Part shown: piece after piece, positions 40,488 through 49,695 of the stretch
Numbering within the stretch: position 1 is the first letter of the stretch
How the letters are laid out: each line of letters opens with the position of its first letter
Assembly: GCF_002151125.1 (NCBI RefSeq)
Contig: NZ_MDJZ01000003.1
Span: 62,001 to 126,000 of the forward strand
Length of the DNA stretch: 64,000 nt
Source: Clavibacter michiganensis
Lineage (GTDB): Bacteria > Actinomycetota > Actinomycetes > Actinomycetales > Microbacteriaceae
Direction of reading: 5' to 3'
Made by a program: the position numbers and the translations under genes
Notes under the pieces: generated by a model
The model's database searches: none
Told to the model about the DNA's origin: nothing
The model's input: the letters and a program-made list of their open reading frames with translations, nothing else

Positions 40488-43400
40488 ATGTTCGAGAAGA
40501 TCCTCGTCGCCAATCGCGGGGAGATCGCGATCCGCGCGTTCCGGGCCGCCGTGGAGCTCGGCGCCCGCACCGTGGCGGTCTATCCGCACGAGGACCGGCA
40601 CTCGCTGCACCGGCTGAAGGCGGACGAGGCGTACCCGATCGGCGAGGAGGGGCATCCCGTCCGGGCGTACCTCGACGTCGACGAGATCATCCGCGTGGCG
40701 CTCGAGAGCGGCGCCGACGCCATCTACCCGGGCTACGGATTCCTCTCCGAGAACCCGGACCTCGCGCGCGCCGCGGCCGCCAACGGCATCGTCTTCATCG
40801 GCCCCGACGCGGGCGTTCTGGAGATGGCCGGCAACAAGGTGACGGCGAAGGAGCACGCGACCGCGGCGGGCGTCCCGGTCCTCGCGTCAACGCCGCCGTC
40901 CACGGACGTCGACCTCCTGCTCGAGCAGGCCGAGGCGATCGGGTTCCCGATCTTCGCCAAGGCCGTCGCGGGCGGCGGCGGTCGCGGGATGCGGCGCGTC
41001 GAGCGCCGGGAGGACCTCGAGGAGGCGCTCCGGGCGGCGATGCGCGAGGCCGAGAGCGCCTTCGGCGACCCGACCATGTTCCTCGAGCAGGCGGTGCTCC
41101 GGCCCCGGCACATCGAGGTGCAGATCCTGGCCGACGCCACGGGCGAGACCGTGCACCTCTTCGAGCGCGACTGCTCGGTGCAGCGCCGGCACCAGAAGGT
41201 CGTGGAGATCGCGCCCGCTCCGAACCTGGACCCGGCCGTCCGCGACGCCATGCACGCGCACGCCGTCGCGTTCGCCCGGAGCATCGGCTACGTGAACGCC
41301 GGCACGGTCGAGTTCCTGCTCGACACCGACGGCCCGCGCGCGGGCCAGCACGTGTTCATCGAGATGAACCCGCGCATCCAGGTCGAGCACACCGTCACCG
41401 AGGAGGTCACGGACGTCGACCTCGTGCAGTCCCAGATGCGCATCGCCGCGGGGGAGACCCTCGCCGAGCTGGGCCTCCGCCAAGAGGACGTCGTGCTGCA
41501 CGGCGCGGCGCTCCAGTGCCGGATCACGACCGAGGACCCGGCCCAGGGGTTTCGGCCCGACACCGGCAAGATCACGACGTACCGCTCGCCGGGCGGCGGA
41601 GGGATCCGCATCGACGGCGGCACGGTCGCGACCGGCGCGCAGATCAGCCCGCACTTCGACTCGATGCTCGCGAAGCTCACCTGCCGCGGGCGCGACTTCC
41701 CGACGGCCGTCACGCGGGCGAAGCGCGCGCTGGCCGAGTTCCGGATCCGCGGCGTCTCCACGAACATCCCCTTCCTGCAGGGCGTGCTCGACGACCCCGA
41801 CTTCCAGGCGGGCGACATCAGCACGTCGTTCATCGACGAGCGGCCGGGGCTCGTGCGCAGCAACGTCTCGAAGGACCGCGGCACGAAGATCCTCAACTGG
41901 CTCGCCGACGTGACCGTCAACCAGCCGAACGGGCCGCGCACCGCGGTGGTCCGTCCGGCCGACAAGCTGCCCGCCGTCGACCTCGGCCAGCCGGCGCCCT
42001 CCGGATCCCGCCAGCGCCTGCTCGAGCTCGGCCCGCGCGGCTTCGCGGACGCCCTGCGCGCGCAGACCGCCCTCGCGGTCACCGAGACGACCTTCCGCGA
42101 CGCCCACCAGTCCCTGCTCGCGACGCGCGTGCGCACCCGCGACCTGGTGGCCGTCGCCCCGTACGTCGCGCGCACGACGCCCGAGCTCCTCTCCGTCGAG
42201 GCGTGGGGCGGCGCGACCTACGACGTGGCGCTGCGCTTCCTCGGCGAGGACCCGTGGGAGCGGCTCGCGGCGCTGCGCGAGGCCCTGCCGAACGTCGCGA
42301 TCCAGATGCTGCTCCGCGGCGCCAACACCGTGGGCTACACGCCGTACCCCGCGGAGGTCACCGACGCGTTCGTCCAGGAGGCGGCCGCGACGGGCGTCGA
42401 CGTCTTCCGCATCTTCGACGCGCTCAACGACGTCGAGCGGATGCGCCCCGCCATCGACTCCGTGCTCGCCACCGGCACCACGGTCGCCGAGGTCGCGCTC
42501 TGCTACACCGGCAACCTGCTGGATCCGGCCGAGGACCTGTACACGCTCGACTACTACCTCGGCCTCGCGGAGCGGAGCGTCGCCGCCGGCGCGCACATCC
42601 TCGCGATCAAGGACATGGCGGGGCTCCTCCGGCCGACCGCCGCCGAGCGGCTCGTCACGGCGCTCCGCCGCGAGTTCGACCTGCCGGTGCACGTGCACAC
42701 GCACGACACCGCGGGCGGCCAGCTCGCCACGCTGCTCGCGGCCAGCCGCGCCGGGGCCGACGCGGTCGACGTCGCGAGCGCCCCCATGTCCGGCACCACG
42801 AGCCAGCCGTCCGCGTCCGCCCTCGTCGCCGCCCTCGCCGACACCGAGCGCGACACGGGCCTGTCGCTCGACGCCGTGAGCGACCTCGAGCCGTACTGGG
42901 AGGCCGTGCGCCGCCTCTACCGCCCCTTCGAGTCCGGCCTGCCGGGTCCGACCGGCCGTGTGTACCGGCACGAGATCCCGGGCGGCCAGCTGTCGAACCT
43001 CCGGCAGCAGGCGATCGCGCTGGGGCTCGCCGACGACTTCGAGCTCATCGAGGACATGTACGCCGCGGCCGACCGGATCCTCGGGCGCATCCCCAAGGTC
43101 ACGCCGTCGTCCAAGGTGGTCGGCGACCTCGCCCTCCAGCTCGCGGCGGCGAAGGCCGACCCGGCCGACTTCGAGCGGAACCCGCAGGACTACGACATCC
43201 CCGACTCGGTCATCGGCTTCATGGCCGGCGAGCTGGGCGACCTGCCGGGCGGCTGGCCCGAGCCCTTCCGCACGCGCGTGCTCCAGGGCCGGGACGTGCG
43301 CATCGGCGTCACGCCGCTGTCGCCCGCGGACCGGCAGGCGCTCGGGATCCCGGGCGCCGAGCGGCGGCGCACGCTCAACCGCCTGCTCTTCCCGCAGCCG

Positions 43401-43889
43401 ACCGAGCGGTTCGAGACCATCCGCGAGCTCTTCGGCGACCTCTCCGTGCTCGACACGGACGACTACCTGCACGGCCTCCGCCCGGGGCAGGAGCACGCGG
43501 TGCGGATCAGCCGCGGCGTCGAGGTCCTCATCGGGCTCGAGGCCGTGGGTGACGCCGACGAGTCGGGGATGCGCACCGTCATGGTCGTCATGAACGGACA
43601 GCTCCGCCCCGTGTTCGTGCGCGACCGCGGCATCGCCGTCACCACGACCGCGGCCGAGCGCGGCGACCCCGCGGTGCCCGGCCACGTGTCGGCGCCGTTC
43701 TCCGGCGTCGTCACGCTCAAGGTCGAGGAGGGCCAGGTCGTCGCCGCCGGCCAGGCCGTCGCGTCGATCGAGGCGATGAAGATGGAGGCGGCCATCACGT
43801 CGCCCGTCGCGGGCCGCGTCGCGCGCCTCGCGGTCCCCACCACCCAGCAGGTCGACGCGGGCGACCTGCTCGCGGTCGTCGAGACGTAG
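40488..43889 (+). CDS. pyc: Pyruvate carboxylase
   Basis: A 1133-residue biotin enzyme that makes oxaloacetate from pyruvate, bicarbonate and ATP to refill the citric acid cycle. The N-terminal biotin carboxylase domain (1-455) starts FEKILVANRGEIAIRAFRA and has GGGGRGMRRV and EMNPRIQVEHTVTEEVT. The carboxyltransferase TIM-barrel follows (ETTFRDAHQSLLATRVRTRDL, DVFRIFDALNDVERM, KDMAGLLRP), and the biotinyl domain ends the protein with the lysine in EAMKMEA. Length is normal for the four-domain type. It probably forms a unit with the mycothione reductase gene, which begins 3 bases after the stop. Confidence 0.95.
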   Translation: MFEKILVANRGEIAIRAFRAAVELGARTVAVYPHEDRHSLHRLKADEAYPIGEEGHPVRAYLDVDEIIRVALESGADAIYPGYGFLSENPDLARAAAANGIVFIGPDAGVLEMAGNKVTAKEHATAAGVPVLASTPPSTDVDLLLEQAEAIGFPIFAKAVAGGGGRGMRRVERREDLEEALRAAMREAESAFGDPTMFLEQAVLRPRHIEVQILADATGETVHLFERDCSVQRRHQKVVEIAPAPNLDPAVRDAMHAHAVAFARSIGYVNAGTVEFLLDTDGPRAGQHVFIEMNPRIQVEHTVTEEVTDVDLVQSQMRIAAGETLAELGLRQEDVVLHGAALQCRITTEDPAQGFRPDTGKITTYRSPGGGGIRIDGGTVATGAQISPHFDSMLAKLTCRGRDFPTAVTRAKRALAEFRIRGVSTNIPFLQGVLDDPDFQAGDISTSFIDERPGLVRSNVSKDRGTKILNWLADVTVNQPNGPRTAVVRPADKLPAVDLGQPAPSGSRQRLLELGPRGFADALRAQTALAVTETTFRDAHQSLLATRVRTRDLVAVAPYVARTTPELLSVEAWGGATYDVALRFLGEDPWERLAALREALPNVAIQMLLRGANTVGYTPYPAEVTDAFVQEAAATGVDVFRIFDALNDVERMRPAIDSVLATGTTVAEVALCYTGNLLDPAEDLYTLDYYLGLAERSVAAGAHILAIKDMAGLLRPTAAERLVTALRREFDLPVHVHTHDTAGGQLATLLAASRAGADAVDVASAPMSGTTSQPSASALVAALADTERDTGLSLDAVSDLEPYWEAVRRLYRPFESGLPGPTGRVYRHEIPGGQLSNLRQQAIALGLADDFELIEDMYAAADRILGRIPKVTPSSKVVGDLALQLAAAKADPADFERNPQDYDIPDSVIGFMAGELGDLPGGWPEPFRTRVLQGRDVRIGVTPLSPADRQALGIPGAERRRTLNRLLFPQPTERFETIRELFGDLSVLDTDDYLHGLRPGQEHAVRISRGVEVLIGLEAVGDADESGMRTVMVVMNGQLRPVFVRDRGIAVTTTAAERGDPAVPGHVSAPFSGVVTLKVEEGQVVAAGQAVASIEAMKMEAAITSPVAGRVARLAVPTTQQVDAGDLLAVVET

Positions 43890-43892
43890 GAG

Positions 43893-45377
43893 ATGAGCCG
43901 CGAGATGACGGACCAGGACCAGGACCAGCAGGCGGACGAGCGCTACGACCTCGTGATCGTGGGGGCCGGATCCGGCAACTCGATCGTCGACGAGCGCTTC
44001 GCCGACCAGCGCGTGCTGCTCGTCGACGACGGCGAGCACTTCGGCGGCACCTGCCTCAACGCGGGGTGCATCCCCACGAAGATGCTCGTGCATGTGGCCG
44101 ACGTCGCGGCCGGGACGCGCGATGCGGCGACCCTCGGCATCCGCGCCTCGGTCGACGCCGTCGACTGGCCCGCGATCCGGGCCCGCGTCTTCGGGCGCAT
44201 CGACGCGATCAGCGAGGGCGGCCGCGAGTGGCGCGAGAGCGGCATGGAGAACGTCACGCTGCTGCGCGAGAGCGTCGGCTTCGAGTCTCCCGGCGTGCTC
44301 GTCTCGGCGAGCGGCCAGCGCATCATCGCGGACCGCATCGTGCTCGCGGCGGGCTCCCGTCCCCGCCCGCTGCCGGCCGTCTACGCGCCGGACCCGGACA
44401 TCCACGACTCCGACTCGATCATGCGCATCGCCGAGCTCCCCGCCTCGCTCCTCATCGTGGGCGGCGGCTACGTCGCGGCCGAGTTCGCGCACGTCTTCAG
44501 CCACCTGGGCGTGCACGTGACCCAGGTCGCCCGCTCCGCGCACCTCCTCGGCAACCTGGACCAGGACGTGTCCACGCGCTTCACGACGCTCGCCCGCACG
44601 CAGTGGGACGTCATCACCGACTGCGAGGTCGAGGAGATAGAGCGCGACGGCGACGTGCTCCGCTCGCGCCTCGCATCCGGCCACCTGGTCGAGACGGAGG
44701 CCGTGCTGGTCGCGCTCGGCCGCGTCCCCAACACCGACACGCTCGCGGTGGCGAACGCGGGCTACGACCTGCACGACGACGGACGCATCGTCGTCGACGC
44801 CCGGCAGCGCGTGCTCGCCGACGGCGAGCCCGTGCCCGGCGTCTTCGCGCTCGGCGACATCAGCGCCGACCACCAGCTCAAGCACGTGGCCAACCACCAG
44901 GCCCGCGTCGTGCAGCACAACCTGCTGCACCCGGACGACCTCACCGGCGGCGCACCGGGACCCGTGCCGCAGGCCGTCTTCTCGCGCCCGCAGATCGGCT
45001 CGTTCGGCCTCACCGAGGCCGAGGCGCGCGAGGCCGGACCCGTCGTCACGATCGAGCAGCCCTACTCGTCCACCGCGTGGGGCTGGGCGCTCGAGGACAC
45101 GACGTCGTTCTGCAAGCTCGTGGTGGATCCGCGCGACGGCGGCACGCTCCTCGGGGCGCACATCATCGGCTCCGACTCCGCGGCCCTGATCCAGCCGCTC
45201 CTCACGGCGGCGAGCCTCGGCCACCGGGTCACCGGCCTCGCGCGTGCGCAGTACTGGCCGCACCCGGCCGTCACCGAGGTCGTCGAGAACGCGCTGCTCG
45301 CCGCCGAGTCCGCGGTGGCCGACTGGGCACGGGAGAATGGAGCGGGCCTCGCGCCCGCGGACGCCGATCGACCCTGA
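43893..45377 (+). CDS. mtr: Mycothione reductase
   Basis: A 494-residue pyridine nucleotide-disulfide oxidoreductase. FAD motif VIVGAGSGNSIVDERF, redox-active disulfide GGTCLNAGCIPTKM, NADPH motif LIVGGGYVAAEFAHVFSHLG, FAD motif VFALGDIS, and a C-terminal QYWPHPAVTEVVENALLAA with the catalytic His. The SGNSIVDERF and YWPHP segments separate mycothione reductase from glutathione and lipoamide enzymes. It keeps mycothiol reduced, a thiol found only in actinobacteria. ATG 43893 has GTAGGAG directly before it; ATG 43905 is an alternative. Confidence 0.88.
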   Translation: MSREMTDQDQDQQADERYDLVIVGAGSGNSIVDERFADQRVLLVDDGEHFGGTCLNAGCIPTKMLVHVADVAAGTRDAATLGIRASVDAVDWPAIRARVFGRIDAISEGGREWRESGMENVTLLRESVGFESPGVLVSASGQRIIADRIVLAAGSRPRPLPAVYAPDPDIHDSDSIMRIAELPASLLIVGGGYVAAEFAHVFSHLGVHVTQVARSAHLLGNLDQDVSTRFTTLARTQWDVITDCEVEEIERDGDVLRSRLASGHLVETEAVLVALGRVPNTDTLAVANAGYDLHDDGRIVVDARQRVLADGEPVPGVFALGDISADHQLKHVANHQARVVQHNLLHPDDLTGGAPGPVPQAVFSRPQIGSFGLTEAEAREAGPVVTIEQPYSSTAWGWALEDTTSFCKLVVDPRDGGTLLGAHIIGSDSAALIQPLLTAASLGHRVTGLARAQYWPHPAVTEVVENALLAAESAVADWARENGAGLAPADADRP

Positions 45378-45409
45378 TCGCCGGCCCGCAGGACCCACGG
45401 AAGCAGAGA

Positions 45410-45901
45410 ATGACTGAACGACAGATCCGCCTGTTCGGCGATCCGGTGCTGAAGACCGTCTCCTCGGAGATCCGCGAGATCGACGAGGGGGTGCGCGCCC
45501 TCGTGGAGGACCTCCTCGACAGCGTGCGGCCCGACGGCCGCGCCGGCGTGGCCGCCGCGCAGATCGGCGTGAACCTCCGGGCGTTCAGCTACAACGTGGG
45601 GCCGGCCTTCGGGTACATCCTCAACCCCGTCATCGAGGAGCTCCGCGGCGAGGCCGTGCTCGTCGACGAGGGCTGCCTCTCGGTGCCGGGCCTCTGGTTC
45701 CCCACCATGCGCCACCCCGAGGCCGTCATCTCCGGGCTCGACCTCGACGGGAAGCCCGTCCGCCTCGAGGGCACGGGGGTCCTCGCCCAGGCCTTCCAGC
45801 ACGAGGTCGACCACCTCGACGGCCTGGTCTACCTCGACCGGCTCGACAAGCAGCGCCGTCGCGAGGCCATGAAGCAGGTGCGCGAGTCCGACTGGTTCTG
45901 A
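45410..45901 (+). CDS. def: Peptide deformylase
   Basis: A 163-residue iron/zinc deformylase that removes formyl from new N-termini. The three motifs are present: GVAAAQIG (usually GLAAxQ; here Val replaces Leu), EGCLSVPG with the metal-binding Cys, and QHEVDHLDG with the HExxH-type ligands. Length and spacing fit actinobacterial type I enzymes. It is 32 bases behind the mycothione reductase gene on the same strand. Confidence 0.93.
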   Translation: MTERQIRLFGDPVLKTVSSEIREIDEGVRALVEDLLDSVRPDGRAGVAAAQIGVNLRAFSYNVGPAFGYILNPVIEELRGEAVLVDEGCLSVPGLWFPTMRHPEAVISGLDLDGKPVRLEGTGVLAQAFQHEVDHLDGLVYLDRLDKQRRREAMKQVRESDWF

Positions 45902-45914
45902 CCCGTCGGCCCGC

Positions 45915-45928
45915 GCACCCGCGGGTGC
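45915..45928. terminator. Short palindromic terminator candidate between convergent genes
   Basis: GCACCCGCGGGTGC is a perfect palindrome in the 29-base gap between def and the acyl-CoA ligase gene. It is short, so its strength is uncertain. Confidence 0.4.
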
Positions 45929-45930
45929 CG

Positions 45931-47757
45931 TCAGTGGACCAGCGAGTGGCCCTCGGTGTCGGGCGCCGCCTCGTAGATCCGCGTGACGACGTCGCCGAAC
46001 GCGTCGAGCACCACCTGGCGCTTGATGCTGAGCTTCGGCGTGAGGTGCCCGGCCGCCTCCGTGAGCTCGACCGGCAGCACCACGAACTTCCGGATCGACT
46101 CCGCGCGCGAGACCGTCGCGTTGGCCGCGTCGACGGCGCGTTGCACCTCGGCGAGCACCGCCGGGTTCTGCGACGCCTGCTCGAGCGTCATGGCCGGGTC
46201 CTGCCCGTTGTTGCCGAGCCACACCTTGAGCATCTCCGGATCCAGCGTGACGAGCGCCGAGATGAACGGCCGCCGGTCGCCCGCCACCACCACCTGCCCG
46301 ACGAGCGGGTTGGCCCGGATGGGGTCCTCGAGCGCGGCCGGGGCGACGTTCTTGCCGCCGGCCGTCACGATGATCTCCTTCTTGCGCCCCGTGATGGTGA
46401 GGTAGCCGTCGGCGTCGTAGCTGCCCAGGTCGCCCGTGCGGAACCAGCCGTCGTCGAAGACGGCCGCGGTCGCCTCCTCGTCCTGCCAGTAGCCGTCGAA
46501 GACGTTGACGCCCTTGACCTCGATCTCGCCCTCGTCCGTGATCCGCGTGGAGACCCCCGGCAGCGCCGGCCCGACCGTGCCGATGCGGAAGCCCTTCACG
46601 AGGTTGACGCTGACCGGCGCCGTGGTCTCGGTCAGACCGTAGCCCTCGAGGATCGTGAGGCCGAGCGAGCGGTAGAAGTGGCCGAGGCGGAGGCCGAGCG
46701 GCGCGGATCCGCTGACGGCGAAGCGCACGCGCCCGCCCATCGCCTGCCGGATCTTGGAGTACACGAGCGCGTCGAAGACCTTGTACTGGAGCTTCAGCGC
46801 GAGCGGCACCCTGCCCGCGTCGACGGCGACCGAGTGCGCGTACGCGACCTCGGCGGCCTTGCGGAAGACCTTGCCGCGCCCGGCGCCCTCGGCCTTCTGC
46901 TCCGAGGAGTTGTAGACCTTCTCGAACACGCGGGGCACGGCGAGCAGGAACGTCGGCTTGAACGACGCCAGCGCGGGCAGGAGCTGCGTCGTGTCGGCCT
47001 GGTGGCCGGTCTTCACGCCCGCCTGCACGTTGAGGATCGAGATGAAGCGCGCGAACACGTGCGCCGTGGTGATGAACAGCAGCGTCGACGCGCCGACCCG
47101 CACGACCTCCTCCATCGCGACCTCGGCGTTCCGCGCGAGCTCGACGAAGTTCGCGTGCGTGAGGATGCAGCCCTTCGGCCGGCCGGTGGTCCCGGACGTG
47201 TAGATGAGGGTCGCCATGTCGGATCCGACCGCGATGTTCCGCCGACGCTCGATCTCGGCGTCCGGCACGTCGACGCCCTGCTCGGCGAGCTTGTCCAGGT
47301 CGCCGAGGTCGATCTGCCAGACCCGGCGCACCGCGGGCAGCTCCGGGTGCACCTCGTCGAAGCGCGAGAAGTGCTCCGCGGACTCGAGGATCATCGCCAC
47401 CGCGCCGGAGTCCTGCATGTTCCAGTGCACCTGGCCGGGGGAGGACGTCTCGTACACGGGGACGAGGACGCCGCCCGCGAAGAAGACGGCGAAGTCGACG
47501 AGCGTCCACTCGTAGCGGGTCCGGCACATCATGCCGATCCGCTCGCCCGGCTCGATCCCGGCGGACACGAGGCCCTTCGCGAGGGCGACGACCTGGCGGT
47601 GGAACTCGGAGGCCGTGACGTCGCTCCACCCCCCGTGGCCGTCCGGCAGCGAGAAAAGCGGAGCGTCGGGGCTCGTCCTCACGCGGTGCACCAGGACATC
47701 GCTGATGTTGTCGTCGGGTCTGGCCTCGACGACGGCGGGCATGGTGTGCTGTTCCAC
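45931..47757 (-). CDS. Long-chain acyl-CoA synthetase (AMP-dependent ligase)
   Basis: A 608-residue adenylate-forming enzyme. AMP-binding P-loop TLIYTSGTTGRPKGCILTHAN, adenine-site segment ILEGYGLTETTAPVSVN, WFRTGDLGSYDADGYLTITGRKKEIIVTAGGKNVAP, and a long C-terminal domain with KIRQ- and LSIKRQ-type lysines. The layout is that of bacterial long-chain acyl-CoA ligases of the FadD15 type. It activates fatty acids for lipid synthesis or degradation. GTG 47757 is chosen because GAGGGA precedes it by 6 bases; the extended reading upstream is Arg/Pro-rich. Confidence 0.9.
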   Translation of the reverse strand: MEQHTMPAVVEARPDDNISDVLVHRVRTSPDAPLFSLPDGHGGWSDVTASEFHRQVVALAKGLVSAGIEPGERIGMMCRTRYEWTLVDFAVFFAGGVLVPVYETSSPGQVHWNMQDSGAVAMILESAEHFSRFDEVHPELPAVRRVWQIDLGDLDKLAEQGVDVPDAEIERRRNIAVGSDMATLIYTSGTTGRPKGCILTHANFVELARNAEVAMEEVVRVGASTLLFITTAHVFARFISILNVQAGVKTGHQADTTQLLPALASFKPTFLLAVPRVFEKVYNSSEQKAEGAGRGKVFRKAAEVAYAHSVAVDAGRVPLALKLQYKVFDALVYSKIRQAMGGRVRFAVSGSAPLGLRLGHFYRSLGLTILEGYGLTETTAPVSVNLVKGFRIGTVGPALPGVSTRITDEGEIEVKGVNVFDGYWQDEEATAAVFDDGWFRTGDLGSYDADGYLTITGRKKEIIVTAGGKNVAPAALEDPIRANPLVGQVVVAGDRRPFISALVTLDPEMLKVWLGNNGQDPAMTLEQASQNPAVLAEVQRAVDAANATVSRAESIRKFVVLPVELTEAAGHLTPKLSIKRQVVLDAFGDVVTRIYEAAPDTEGHSLVH

Positions 47758-47888
47758 GGCAACTCCCTCGGTACCGGAAATGGATGGGATCAGCTTATGG
47801 GCGCGCGGCGTCCGGCGCTCGTCCCCGGACGGGGGCGTCGGGCGCGTCAGTAGGATCGACTGGCGAGACGGACGGAAGGGCCCGCGGA

Positions 47889-48854
47889 GTGCATGCAATA
47901 GGGATCGACATCGGCGGGACGAAGATCGCGGGAGCCGTGGTCGACGAGCTCGGCGTCATCGAGGCGGAGGAGCGCACGCCCACGGAGGCGAGCAGCCCGG
48001 ACGCGATCGTCGAGGCGGTCGTCGGCATGGTCGAGCGGCTCCGAGCCCGACACCCCGACGTCGTGGCCGTGGGAGTGGCCGCTGCCGGCTTCATCGACGC
48101 CGCGCAGTCCACCGTCTACTACGCCCCGAACATCAACTGGCGGAACGAGCCGGTGCGCGAGAAGCTGCGCGGCCGGATCGACCTGCCCATCGTCATCGAG
48201 AACGACGCGAACGCCGCCGGCTGGGCCGAGTTCCGCTACGGCGCGGGCCGCCTGGTCAGCGACATGGTCACGCTCACGATCGGCACGGGCGTGGGCGGCG
48301 CGATCGTCGCCGACGATCGGCTCTTCCGCGGCGGCTTCGGCGCCGGCGCCGAGCTCGGCCACATGCGCGTGGTGCCCGACGGCCTGCCCTGCGGCTGCGG
48401 CGCCCGCGGCTGCATCGAGCAGTACGGATCCGGCCGGGCGCTCCTGCGCACCGCCGACGAGCTGGCCGACCTCGGCGGCACGCACGGCGAGGGCCTCGCC
48501 GCCCGCCGCCGCGAGGTGGGCGCGCTCACCGGCCACGACGTCAGCGACCTCATCCAGGCGGGCGATCCCGGCGCGCTCCTCGCCCTCCGGCGCCTCGGCG
48601 GCTGGCTCGGCGAGGCCGCCGCCAGCATCGGGGCGATCCTCGACCCGCAGATGTTCGTGATCGGCGGCGGCGTCGCCCAGGCGGGGGACCTCCTGCTCGA
48701 CCCGATCCGCGAGGCGTACCTCGCGCACCTCCCGGCGCGTGGCTACCACCCGGAGCCGGAGTTCCGCATCGCGGAGCTGGTCAACGACGCCGGCGTCGTC
48801 GGCGCGGCCGACCTCGCCCGTCGGCACGCGGCCGCCCTGCGCCACGACGCCTGA
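47889..48854 (+). CDS. glk: ROK family glucokinase
   Basis: A 321-residue ROK kinase. ATP motif AIGIDIGGTKIAGAVVDELG, catalytic ENDANAAGWAEFRYGAG, LTIGTGVGGAIV, and the ROK zinc/signature region ELGHMRVVPDGLPCGCGARGCIEQYGSG with cysteines at three positions. It is expected to phosphorylate glucose with ATP and feed glycolysis. The GTG start at 47889 directly precedes the first motif and GGAAGGG lies 9 bases upstream; TAGGAT at 47850-47855 may be the -10 box. Confidence 0.9.
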   Translation: MHAIGIDIGGTKIAGAVVDELGVIEAEERTPTEASSPDAIVEAVVGMVERLRARHPDVVAVGVAAAGFIDAAQSTVYYAPNINWRNEPVREKLRGRIDLPIVIENDANAAGWAEFRYGAGRLVSDMVTLTIGTGVGGAIVADDRLFRGGFGAGAELGHMRVVPDGLPCGCGARGCIEQYGSGRALLRTADELADLGGTHGEGLAARRREVGALTGHDVSDLIQAGDPGALLALRRLGGWLGEAAASIGAILDPQMFVIGGGVAQAGDLLLDPIREAYLAHLPARGYHPEPEFRIAELVNDAGVVGAADLARRHAAALRHDA

Positions 48855-48947
48855 CGTCCGGGGCGCCGCGTCGGCCCCCGCCTGCCGGGCGCGGACGGCG
48901 CCGCCGCCTATGCTGGATCCCGACCCCGCCCGGAAGGTGGCCACCCG

Positions 48948-49637
48948 ATGTTCTACTGGTTCATGAAGAACCTGGTCGCCGGACCCCTCCTGCGGAGCAC
49001 GTTCCGACCCTGGGTCACGGGGCTCGAGAACATCCCCGCCAAGGGCGGCGTCATCCTCGCGAGCAACCACCTCTCGTTCATCGACTCGGTGTTCCTGCCG
49101 CTCCTGGTGGACCGGAACCTGGTCTTCCTCGCGAAGAGCGACTACTTCACGGGCACCGGCCTCAAGGGCTGGGCCACCAAGATGTTCTTCACGGCCACCG
49201 GCATGCTGCCCATCGACCGGTCCGGCGGCAAGGCATCCGAGGCCTCGCTGAACACGGGCCTCCGGGTGCTCGCCGAGGGCCGCATGCTCGGCATCTACCC
49301 CGAGGGCACGCGCAGCCCCGACGGCAAGATGTACCGGGGCCGCACCGGCGTCGCCCGCATGATCCTCGAGGGCGAGGTCCCGGTGGTCCCGATCGCGATG
49401 ATCGACACCGAGAAGGTCATGCCCATCGGCAGCCGCATCCCCAAGGTCCGCCGGATTGGTGTGGTCATCGGCGAGCCGCTAGATTTCAGTAGGTTCGCCG
49501 GCCTCGAGGGAGATCGCTTCATCCTCCGCTCCATCACCGACGAGATCATGTACGAGCTCTCGAGGCTGAGCGGCCAGGAGTACGTCGACGTCTATGCGAC
49601 CTCGGTCAAGGAGAAGCGCGCGAGCGCGGCCCGCTGA
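48948..49637 (+). CDS. plsC: 1-acyl-sn-glycerol-3-phosphate acyltransferase (PlsC family)
   Basis: A 229-residue acyltransferase with the HX4D catalytic motif NHLSFIDS (about residues 41-48) and the substrate motif YPEGTRSPDG (about 118-127). It should transfer an acyl chain from acyl-ACP or acyl-CoA to lysophosphatidic acid in membrane lipid synthesis. In mycobacteria an acyltransferase gene (Rv2182c) occupies the same neighbourhood as DAHP synthase. A TATGCT -10 box lies at 48909-48914 and GGAAGG precedes the ATG. Confidence 0.88.
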   Translation: MFYWFMKNLVAGPLLRSTFRPWVTGLENIPAKGGVILASNHLSFIDSVFLPLLVDRNLVFLAKSDYFTGTGLKGWATKMFFTATGMLPIDRSGGKASEASLNTGLRVLAEGRMLGIYPEGTRSPDGKMYRGRTGVARMILEGEVPVVPIAMIDTEKVMPIGSRIPKVRRIGVVIGEPLDFSRFAGLEGDRFILRSITDEIMYELSRLSGQEYVDVYATSVKEKRASAAR

Positions 49638-49695
49638 CCGACGCCCGCCTGACTCCACCGCGCACCACGCGCACGACACGAACCGGGATCCCACC

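Noticed and set aside
40887-45398. A 1503-codon open frame on the minus strand opposite pyc and the mycothione reductase gene
   Set aside because: It is the antisense of two clearly recognisable enzymes; long stop-free antisense frames are expected at this G+C content, and its sequence is a monotonous Arg/Val/Asp/Gly mix without any family motif.
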